Positions 1-33,925 of a DNA stretch of 64,000 bases are shown here, piece by piece. The notes below the pieces were generated by a model that was not told the DNA's origin, made no database searches, and was given only the letters and a program-made list of their open reading frames with translations. How positions within the stretch are numbered: the first letter of the stretch is position 1; each line of letters starts with the position of its first letter. Both the position numbers and the translations under genes were made by a program. Source of the stretch: Rhynochetos jubatus (lineage: Eukaryota; Chordata; Aves; Eurypygiformes; Rhynochetidae); assembly GCA_027574665.1 (NCBI GenBank), contig CM050655.1:11093170-11157169 (forward strand). The letters run 5' to 3'.

Positions 1-23766
<23,766 letters not shown>

Positions 23767-23881
23767 GGCGGCGGCCACCGGCGCTTCCGCTGCGCCCGCA
23801 GACGGCAGGAGCGGGGTGGCGGCGGCGGGTCCCGGCGCGGCACTGCTGCCACAATAGGCGCGAGGCGCCGCCGTCACCGCC

Positions 23882-23887
23882 TTTAAA
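23882..23887 (-). promoter_or_regulatory. GLUD1: TATA-like TTTAAA box for GLUD1
   Basis: The only AT-only hexamer in the surrounding GC-rich promoter reads TTTAAA on either strand. It stands about 115 nt upstream of the GLUD1 ATG. If used as a TATA-like element, initiation would fall near 23855 and give a 5' UTR of about 90 nt. This is inference. Confidence 0.35.
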
Positions 23888-23894
23888 CGGTCGC

Positions 23895-23941
23895 GGGGGG
23901 GGAGGGGGGCGGGGGACAATAAGGGGCGCGGGGGGGGGGGG
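23895..23941 (+). other. G-tract run with quadruplex potential
   Basis: Several runs of 4-12 G on the plus strand within about 47 nt, separated by 1-10 nt, just upstream of GLUD1 exon 1. This satisfies the simple G-quadruplex rule (four G3+ runs with short loops). Confidence 0.6.
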
Positions 23942-23965
23942 CAGGAACGCGCCGCGCCTCCCCAC

Positions 23966-23977
23966 TGCGCATGCGCG
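23966..23977. promoter_or_regulatory. NRF1 palindromic motif
   Basis: TGCGCATGCGCG contains the full palindrome GCGCATGCGC, the consensus for nuclear respiratory factor 1. NRF1 controls many nuclear genes for mitochondrial proteins, which suits GLUD1. A further half-site, GCATGCGC, is at 24075-24082. Confidence 0.65.
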
Positions 23978-23987
23978 CCTTCGTCTC

Positions 23988-24002
23988 CGCCCCGCCCCCG
24001 GC
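23988..24002. promoter_or_regulatory. GC box (Sp1-type) cluster
   Basis: Consecutive CCGCCCCGCCCCCGG in the divergent promoter. It matches the Sp/KLF consensus and is typical of CpG-island promoters. Confidence 0.5.
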
Positions 24003-24069
24003 GGGATTCGCGGAGGGGAAGGGGGCGCGGCGCGCGGGAGTCTCGCTATGGGCGGGACGTAGGGGGTGT

Positions 24070-24484
24070 GGCGAGCATGCGCGCTGCGGCGGTGCACGCC
24101 CCCCGGCACCGCCCTACAAAGCCGGTGGCTGCGGGTGCTGGTAGGCTGGGCCTGTAAGGCGGTTCGGCCGTGGGCTGCTGTAGGTCGGCCCCACCTTACA
24201 GCCGCTTCCCTTTCCTCTTGCCGAGCCGCGGGTCTCTGCGTGCCGCACCTCGCTGCGGGGCCGGGCTTTGCCGGCCCGGTGCGTTCTGGGTCGTGCTCCG
24301 CCGCTGGTGAGGGACCTGGCGGCAAGGCGCTGTCGCTAAAGCACGAGCGTGAGGCGTTAGCCGGCTTCCCGCGCCCTGTTCTGGGCCCGGCTGGGATGCT
24401 GCAGCCTCCTAGGCCAGACCCCGGCCTGGTCTGGCTGGTGCATGTTGCCCCTTAGCTGGGCAAAACCCCTGACCTCTCAGACTG
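24070..24484 (+). other. SHLD2: Probable SHLD2 first-exon region (non-coding leader)
   Basis: SHLD2 needs a 5' leader exon in the CpG island. Candidate donors on the plus strand include CTG/GTGAGG near 24306 and ACT/GTGAGT at 24484. I cannot choose between them or place the transcription start without transcript data. The GC-rich 129-codon open frame here has no recognisable protein and is probably chance. Confidence 0.35.
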
Positions 24485-27400
24485 TGAGTACAAGTAAGGG
24501 TATTTTCATGAAGTAGATTACAAATATTTCTGAAAGAAAATACTGTTTGTATGAAAACTCCTCGTTAAATGCCCTTTGAAGGGACCCTGTTAGGAAAACT
24601 GAGCTAATCCACGTGCTTGGTTGACTGCCCTGTTATGGAGCACAGAGGCTTGAAGCTAGTATGTGTGTTATCTGCCAATGCAGCTACTTTGTCTACGCAG
24701 GTGTCGTGTTGGTAGCATGTCGCCTTTTACTGGCTCTTGGCCCATTAAGGGGTTTTTTGGTAATATAGCTCAGGTTTTTAAGTACATCTCTAAGAATATT
24801 GCTTTAAACTGTTTAAAATCTGTTCCAGAATGTGGGTGATAATGCGTTGCAACACTTTTACCAGGTTTGTTTTATAAGAAACAAGGGGCGTGTTAATTTT
24901 CTGGGATTGGGCTGCTAATTAGAAAATGCAGGGGTTTTCTTCTGTTTAAGCATGTGGGAGGCTAATGCCCTCAGGGCAGGAATAACCAGGAAGTTGCTTT
25001 ATCTCTATGGGAATCTCTCTAACCGCTATGGGCATCTAAGAGTTGTGCTGCAAGGCTTGTGGGAAAGTAACTTGTCAGTAGGAAGATTAGTCATGGGCTC
25101 TTGCAATACGTTTAAATTTCTTAAGCAATTGATATTCAAATTTTATAGTGACTTTTTTTTTCTATCCTAAGATTGCTGAGAGCTTGTTATAAGGACCACA
25201 GTAAGGAGAAAGATTGCCTCTTTATCTGTAATGAGGATGGCTTGTAACTAGTCTAGAGAACAAAGATCTTTGATAGTAAATGATAGGGAAACAAAAGCAA
25301 GAAATGACCTTGTTCTTAGGCCAGTTTGTTATTTGGGTGTTCCCCAAAGGCTTCAGAAACAAACTTAGTGATTTATGTTTTTCTGTTCATGCTCTAGGTG
25401 GTTCATAGACAACTGCTATTGTGGTGTTCATTTTCAGTTCATATAATTGCAGTGTTCCCAGTGATTGTATCTGTTTTGAGCTACTATTTGATTTCTATCA
25501 TCTCCAGGCTCTCCTTAGCTAAAGCTCAACTTCTGTATAAGTTCTTACCTTTTGCATGTGTGTAAGAAAGAAGGTGGGGAAAAGTTTTGTGGTCATTAGT
25601 CCTTACCAGCTAATTACTTTCACCTGGTTCTGTAGGTTATTCAGAATACTGTTTCACAGGTTGAATGGAAAGTATGATTAACTAGTTTGCTCAAGTATGT
25701 AGACTTAAAATAAGGTTAGCATGCTTGGCTTGTATCCCGCCTTCAGCTGAGGCATCTCTAATCTATGGGCTTTACTCACTTACCAACTGCTTGCAGTTTC
25801 AGGCTGTTTGTAGCACAGATTTATGAGTGTCTTTGAGACTGAGTATGGTATGTGAAGTTAAGAAAAACCAAACCATGGATCTTTCCATGGGTTCAGTCAC
25901 ACAGTTGTATTTGGGGTAGTAGGAGCACCATAGCTACCCTCTTTTCTAAAGAAAACTGAACTTCAGCAAGATACTCAACAAGCTGCGTGCTGAAGGCAAA
26001 GGATAACTCAATCAGTATGTTAAGGTTCTTGGTCTTTGAACATGTTAAACGAAAAATAACTAAGGATTTTTGTTTGCACGTTTTTTTACGAATGAAGTTG
26101 TGTACAGTTTATGGGCACTTTAGCAACCCCAGCAGATCCCTATAGTATTTTTGTTTGCTTCAAATCCCTGTGGAGTCAAGAATAAGTGTGCTGTCTGAGG
26201 GTATTCAAGAAGAATAAGAACAGGAGTCCAATACTGATTCCGTTTTTCTTATATGGTAAGTGGTGAGCGGTTGAAACAAAATGTGTTTGTCAGAGGAAAT
26301 TAAAATTCACATGCTTCAGAATGAGTTTTAGCAAGTATGAAAGTGGTAATTGCAATAATAAAGATTAACTGTATTTTCTTTGTTCTTGTATAGCATATGG
26401 GATGCCATCAGAAGATTCACATTTGAGTAGCATCAGTGAAAAAGTGTCTTGTGTGGATTAAAAGGTAACTTTTTGTCTTCACAACCACAAATTTTGCTGT
26501 TACCTTTATGTTGAATGTTGGTCTTAAGGCTGTGTCTGAAGAGATGCATAGAGAAAACGTAGCACCTGTGTGGTAGGAACTGTCTGTATGATTCATGGAC
26601 TCTGCCACAAAGTCATATTTAACAGTGTGTACATAATAGATTGGTATAAGCTTTTATTTAAAATCTGTCAAGTGTAGGTGAGTGAGACAAACAAGTTGAT
26701 TTAATTTCCTAAGATGCTTCTAAGTCATCTTTATAATTTTAACAGGTTATTTGTATTGTCTCTAAGAACACTAACAAACACTGTATTGTGCCTTTCTGAA
26801 GCCATCCACAGTTTTAGGGTGCAAATTGGCAATTTTATAGGAAGTGGGCTCAAATTTATTATGTGTCAGGTTTTAAAGTCTTTTTGAAAAAAGTGATCTC
26901 AGACAGGAATCCAGTAATCTCCATGTTAATCTGTGATATTATTTGAATTATTATGTATTTGAGAATATGTCGGTGGCTAGGACAATCTTCTTCCCTTTAT
27001 CTAACACCATTAATAGTGCTGTCATAAGTTGAAAATACATTGTTATTAAAATTAAAAGGTGAGGTTAAGCTTAGCGTTCTCTATTAAAGTTTTATCACTC
27101 TGACTAAAATGTTCCTAGGATGTACTGGTGCTGGATTTTCTCAGAGGCTAGGATAGGGTTTGCATCCCAGTCTCCTTACCAGGTCACCAAAGTAGGTGAC
27201 AGAGTAGAGAAGGTGGAAATTAGGGATCCTTGCAGGTCTCTGAATAGCTCTGCCCCTTTCGTGGCTAAGTCCCTTCAAAGCCAAGGTAACCCTGGGGTTG
27301 CTTCCGGGTCAGACTTCGGAGTCTGAACATCCATTAGACTGCATGCTCAGGAGGAAAGTTGATCCATACAGTGGGCAGAGAATGAATTCCTCTCTGTGGT

Positions 27401-30400
27401 AAATTAACTTTCTTCAGGGAATAGGAGTGGATTTTAAAATACGCTGCAAATGGAAGCTTGCTGAAACAACCATAATTCCTTTTAAGGTGTCAGCCATATC
27501 ACATGAAGCATTTGGCAGTTCTTATCACTTGCTTAAAGAATTGATTGGATGAAGTCCAAATATTGGTAACACTTTCATATGAAGAGTTTTTAGCTAATGA
27601 TTCCAGAAGTAACATGTTAAGCTGTAAACCCGAGGTTCTAGCTTGGTGGTGTAATTTAGGATATAGTACAAGTTGAAGCAAGTTCTTTTTCCCCTTTGAG
27701 TTGCCCATATGAGCAACTAGGTTTACTTTCCTCATTTCAACAGAAGTTGCCAAAAAAAAAAGCTTAATTCTTGGGTTTAAGTGCTATGTTGTATGGCTTT
27801 ATGTAGGCCTTGGTAGTGTAACTGGATAGGTGAGCGCTGGGGTTACTGTCTTATCCCAAACTGTTGCTGAAGAAAAACTTCAGCCTCTGAGTTAACAGAT
27901 CTGTGAATGGTTGATTAATAGTTACTGGGAGAATGGGAGGGTGTGAACTAGTCAGGAAAACAAACTTTAGTCCTATTCATGTTCCTTTCTGTTGAAATCC
28001 TGTGCACGATTCTGTTACATAGAGGGTATGCAGGTAGGCAGCAAATATGTAGGACTTGACAGTAACCCTCCAGCACTGGAGCTGCCTGTGTGTTGTGCCA
28101 AAGGATGCTAAAACACTACCCACAAGCAATCTCATTCTTTGGCAGAATTTAGCTTGAGATATTACCAAGTATTATGGATGATATTTTCTGCCTTAACAAT
28201 GCATTAAAGTAAAACCTCATGTGTAATTATTTTTGGCATGGGATTTGAGAGTAGAGATTGCTGTTTCTTCATCTGCAGGAAAATGTTGTACCAGGATTCA
28301 GCCTTCAGAATAATGGGAGGTAATGTTGGTAAAGCATGTGTTTTTAAATTCATGTATTTTTAAAAAACAAATGTACTACAGATTTTAATTGTCATTTCAA
28401 ATTTGTGAATAAGTTGTTATACTTTAAGTGCCACATTTCTTGGTTATATTCTCCCCTTTTATGCCAAGGCAGTGCATGACACACAACAGGAATGAAATGA
28501 GAAGTGGGGCACAGTTGTCTAGCTTCAGTGTTGCTAGAGGGCTGGCTCTGTAAGGTGCTTGTTAAAGGAATAGATGTTGGGTGTCTCCCAGGAGATTCCT
28601 TTTATTTGTGACCGGTTGATATGAGCACTTAACTAGAAATCTTAATTCCTGTCATCTCTTTGCAACTAAAGCTGATGAAAAGGTGTTTCACTGGCAGCAT
28701 AAGGTATTAACACATAGATCTGTTGGTCTGGAGACTGAGGGGGAGCCGGCTGAAATTCAGATTCTGATAGACATATGAATCTCTTAACTGAAGTCTGTCA
28801 GGTAATTTTTTTTTCCTTTATAAATAGCTTTAGCTGTGTTCAGCCATACCAAAGCTGGAGAGCAGGCTTTCTTCATTTGCTCCCCTTGCCTTGGTACAAA
28901 AGAACCCCAATTTGGTGGTTTTCCAGGCAGGTTGCAGAAGTTAGATTTGTGCATGCTGCAAATCTGAGATGTACTTTCTGTAGTAATCCAGAGTTGGAAA
29001 GAAAGAAGTGTTCAGATTATTTCCTGTCAAGATAAAGACTTTAAACCTTCCATTACTTTGTTATTAGTGAGATACTTAGGTACTTGTGTTCTGATTATTT
29101 ACCATTCTTTGTAGGTATTATTTTGTATCAAATTTACATAATTTAAATATTGCTGAATTCAAGCTGCTAACATTTTGTTCATATGTAAATAGTAACTTTT
29201 TGCTTGTCTATGGCACTGTAAAAGTAGGGAGTGTAACTCATAATTGTACAAGTAAAGTAGGAAGTTACTATGTTTAGCCTAGTAGGGACTTTCTTTAGGA
29301 AATGCTAGTCTAAAGTGGGTGTCTTGGGGTTTTTTTTTCCTTGAGGCATTGCTACAAAAATGATCAGTAACTAAGAAAATGAAATTCAAATTTATTGCTT
29401 AAACAATTGTAAGATTTTTTTCCTTTTCCAAAACTTCTGCAACGAGATATCTTTCTTATGTAACAATCCTGGCAATAGAATTATTAGGCAGTTTTCCAGA
29501 ATGTAAAATTGACAGGGGTTCCTAATTCTCTCAGTGGAAGGTACTTGAAAAACCTTCAGTAAGCAGACTTACCTACCAGTGTTTCAGAGCAAGTATGAGA
29601 GGGTGATTTCCTGAGCTTTTAAAACGTTAATTCTGCTGCCAAAGTAAGAAAATATTGCATGGATTCTGATAACTACCTCATGAGTAAATACCATTTTGAT
29701 TGCCGTGAAAAGTGGTGGTGAATATGTTCATCAGCTTTAAAGGCCTTCTGTCTCTATCTGTTTATATTGTAGCTGTGAATGGTGACTGAGGTTGCCAATG
29801 GTTTACTTCAACGCTGTGACAGACAGATATAAAAAACTCTTCATTTATACAGGAGATAAGGTCCTCAGCTCTTCTTTGGACAGTCTATAGATACATGAAA
29901 GTTGTGCCATGTTTTGGTACTTCTACTATTAATATATTGTTACTAAGCAATGCCGGATAACATAACTGAGAAACACAAAATATGCTTTTTATAACACCTA
30001 TTTCCTGTAATGCCGCTTCGGGTTTTCAGCCTGGTAGGACAAAAAGTAACTTTGGAGGTTGCAGATCTGATCTGAAGGTTACTGAAGTTGGTAACCAATT
30101 AATCTGATTTCAGCGACCTTTCAGTCAGCATGGCCCTTGATGAAGTGATAGAGGCTTTTGCAGGTCAGTGTGAAGTCTTTCACTTTCTCTGTTCCTTTAT
30201 CAGTGAGAATGTGTTAAAGTGGCTGTTTTGTCTCTTTGTGGAATAATATTTTGCTTTTGCTTGGGTTTTTTTTTCATTTCTCATTTAAAAAAGAAAGGGG
30301 TGATATAGTTACCAAACTCAATATATTTATATTAGTATATATTACTACCTATTAAATGTGTTTGAATTTAACTGACGAAAAAGCTAGTAATGGGAAACAT

Positions 30401-31848
30401 GACAGGTGCATGAAGACCTTCGGAGATGCACTGTGAGCTTTGTTCTCTTGAACAGGGTTAGCAGGGAAAGAAAATGCTTTAGTCAGTTTATTTCCTGGAA
30501 ATCATACCACTTTTTAGAGAACTGCTCTCTGTTTTAGGCAATGCAGCAAATAGATAGTAGAAAGCATGATTTGCCAGGAGTGAACTAAGTATTGTTTCAA
30601 ACTAATGTTTACGATTGAAATGAATGTTTTTGCAAATCTTGGTGGCCTTGGCTGTCTGGCTGAAAAATTACACCTGAGATCTTAACAGCCTGGAATCACA
30701 GCATCAGAGACTGCAAACTGGTTTTTCCTTGGTTTAGTACTCAATTGACAGTCAGAAGTTGTTGATGCAAACAAAGTGCATATTGTTTAAATAACAAACA
30801 TTAAGGCTCTTAAGAACTAGAGAATACTAGTCTTCTGTAGTGCTTTTGTTTGCTTTTCTGTTACCAAAATCATCTTTGTCCTCTTTCACTGTGGGAAAAC
30901 TGGTGGTGGAAATCCATAATGTGTTTGAATGCTGTATCCTCTGTGAAGGATGGTGGTGGATGGTGCCCAGATACAAAGCATTAAGAATTGCATCTCCAAT
31001 TTTTTGGTACAATTGATATTGGCATTGTTCATCAGTAAAGTCCAGGAGTACATTGACTGGTATTTTTCAACACATTATGGATTTCTTAAAAAAAAAAAAT
31101 CACTGGTTATGCTGGATGCTAAAAATGTGTGTGTGATGTCTTGTCTTGGTCATCTTTCACAGGCCTCAGGATTGTTCACAGTGCCTGCTGGATTCAGAGA
31201 TCCAGCGCAAAAAGTCACTGTTACGTAGCTCATCCCAGAGGAATCTTGGAAAGGGAAAAAGGTCAGAATAAGAAATACTTCTGTTTTAATTAAATTGTCC
31301 CATCTTGAGCACTTGAACAAGTTTTTCTAACGCTATTTTTTTAAAAAAAGCTATATTTCCATTCCTTTTGATCTGTCTTCTAGTTAACTGACTTGGTTTA
31401 GTAATTATGGCCTTCTTTGGAAATGCTGGAGTTCATTTAAATCATTATATATAGTGTTTAGGTGCCCATATGGCACCCACTTCAACAGTGTAGCCATGCA
31501 GTACCAGACACAAGTGCAATCCTATGGAGCTGTTGCAAAATGTGAACAGACAAAATTTATTGATCCTGGAATATCTTCTGGAGGCATTGTTGTGGTCAGT
31601 GTTACTTGGTGCCAGTGTGGGAGCAGTGGACACCTTAAGGAGCAGGGGTGGGATGGGCCTAGTGGTGTCCAGAGGTGTGAGGAGCATCCAAGGGATATTG
31701 GCAGTTGACAGGAGAACAGCTTGAAATTGCTGCCATAAACCCTCAGCACTGCCATAGAATCTGATTTTAGATTATTTCGTTAACAAGCTGAAGATGTTGT
31801 GCTGTTTTTCTTTATTTCTTTTCAATCTTTTTAATATTGGCAAGGTAG

Positions 31849-32565
31849 TCAGTACAGGTTGGGGGCTGTTTTGTTGGAGGGCAGCTCTGGGGAAAAGGAC
31901 TTTGGAGTCCCAGTGGCCAACAGGCTGACCATGAGCCAACAGTGTGCCCTCGCGGCCAAGAAGGCCAATGGCATCCTGGGATGCATTAAGAAGAGCGTGG
32001 CCAGCAGGCCGAGGGAGGTTTTCCTCCCCCTCTACTCCACGCTGGTGAGGCCTCCCCTGGAGTGCTGTGTCCAGTTCTGGGCTCCTCAGCTCCAGAAGGA
32101 CAAGGAACTCCTGGAGAGGGTCCAGCGCAGGGCCACTGAGATGATGAAGGGCCTGGAGCATCTTCCATCTGAGGAAAGGCTGAGAGAGCTGGGGCTGTTT
32201 AGCTTGGAGAAGAGGAGGCTGAGGGGGGATCTCATCAATGCTTATCAATATCTAAAGGGTGGGTGTCAGGAGGATGGGGCCAGGCTCTTCTCAGTGGTGT
32301 CCAGTGACAGGATGAGGGGCAATGGCCATGAACTGGAAAACAGAAGGTTCAGCCTGAACATGAGGAAACCCTTCTTCCCTGTGAGGGTGACAGAGCACTG
32401 GGACAGGCTGCCCAGAGAGGGGAAGAGTCTCCTTCCCTGGAGACTTTCAGAAGCTGCCTGGACTTGTTCCTGTGTGATCTGCTCTGGGTGATCCTGCTCT
32501 GGCAGGGGTGTTGGTCTAGGTGGTCTCTAGAGGTCCCTTCCAACCCCTAACACTCTGAGTCTGTA
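31849..32565 (+). mobile_element. CR1 LINE, 5'-truncated 3' end with reverse-transcriptase C-terminal frame
   Basis: About 0.7 kb matching the avian CR1 3' region. A 210-codon open frame (31859-32491) encodes the C-terminal part of the CR1 ORF2 protein, with recognisable segments such as [27 protein letters not shown] and [11 protein letters not shown]. It is followed by the CR1 3' UTR wording ending AGGTCCCTTCCAACCC. The copy lacks the endonuclease and the catalytic reverse-transcriptase core, as is usual for 5'-truncated CR1 insertions, so it cannot move by itself. It is in the same orientation as SHLD2. Confidence 0.92.
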
Positions 32566-33814
32566 CTGTCTAATTTATCTGTTCTACCTTTTCTGGTGCT
32601 TTTTTCCTTAAGTCAGTAGGTTGAAGGTAAGCTTATTTTGAAACACTGGTAAGGTAAAGTCTTTGCACATCACTGGTAACAGATTTCATGATTTCAGGAG
32701 TATTACATTGCAGTTATCTGACTAAATGAGTTAAAATTGCCATGGAATTTGTAAAAGCTTATCTTGATTTCTTTTGTTTAGTCTTACCAGTTTCTCAGAT
32801 AAGCTGATGTTTGCCTTCACTTTAGTAAAGGAAAATTTACCAGTAATCTAAATGTATGCTTTTATATTGTTCACAGTTATCATTAGAGGTCAGCTTTCTT
32901 GAACAAAGCATATGCTCTATGTTCATCTCAGGTTTATAGTCTACATCAGCATTGTGGCAGATGAATAAATGTAACATTGGGCGATATAAGCAGAAATTGA
33001 GCTTCTTCCTCATATGACAAATAGCTCATGAAGGGAATAGAGGAAAAGGAAGGAAAAATAAGCTGGTCTCCGTCACTGTTCTGTCCCCCTGTATACTTTA
33101 CGCCTCACCTACCAGTGAACCCATACTCATAGTGCAAGTCCATTAGTGTTGTTTAGTTTTAGGTTTAATTTATTCTTGTTTATTACGTGGCTAATTCAGT
33201 GAAGGTTATTTTAAGTCAAAGAAATTAATGGGCCTGTTAACTAAAACAAAGATATCGTATTTGGCAAAAACATTGTACTCATCACCTTTTTTCCTCCCAG
33301 GGTGTATAAGTCTTAAAGTCATGTCAGAATATAGCTCACCACCTCAGGACTTAAAATTTTAAGTAATTCTTAAGGTCTTGAGAATTAAGGCTTAGTTGTG
33401 TGGATAGATTCTGCATAATACATACAGTAAGAGAATCTCTTTCTAATAGTGTGGGAGGTTCAAGAACTAAACAAAAAAAAAGTAACATGAGTGCCCTGTG
33501 TTAATACCAACTTTGAATCCTTTGATTATTTTATGCTGAGGTAAATCAGCACCTGAGACCTCAGTAAGGAATACAAGCATTTGACTCAGGAGGACAATCA
33601 AGCTTATCTTGCAGGAAGAGAGAGAACTGCAGAGTAGAAATGGGATAACCAGGGATGTTGAATGTTAGCATCTCAACAGGGAAGCTGAAAAGTTGAGATG
33701 AAAAGGATATTTTCGTGACTTACGAAAAAGGCCAAAGATTACTCATTGGGGAATGATAGTGCAATGTTTAAAGTATGAAAGATTCATACAGAGTGAGTTC
33801 TCCACTTGTTTCAG

Positions 33815-33925
33815 CTTACTGTGTGAGCCAAAGTAGATTACTTAATCTTTCCTAGCCTCAGTTCCCATAAGAAAAAAGGATGATAGTTTATTCCTGACTT
33901 CTTAAAGATATGGGGAAGACAAGTA
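33815..33925 (+). mobile_element. Probable ancient MIR SINE fragment
   Basis: The sequence around GTGTGAGCC, TTACTTAATCTTTCC, AGCCTCAGTTCCC and then GGATGATAGT follows the order of the MIR core (the 'cctcagtttcc ... ggataata' region). Divergence is high, so the ends are approximate. Confidence 0.5.

Noticed and set aside
24066-24455. 129-codon plus-strand open frame in the CpG island
   Set aside because: CpG-rich sequence is poor in stop codons. The translation has no recognisable domain, and the region is better explained as SHLD2 leader sequence.
31859-32491. The 210-codon open frame as a host protein gene
   Set aside because: The translation is the C-terminal part of the CR1 retroposon protein, followed directly by CR1 3' UTR sequence.
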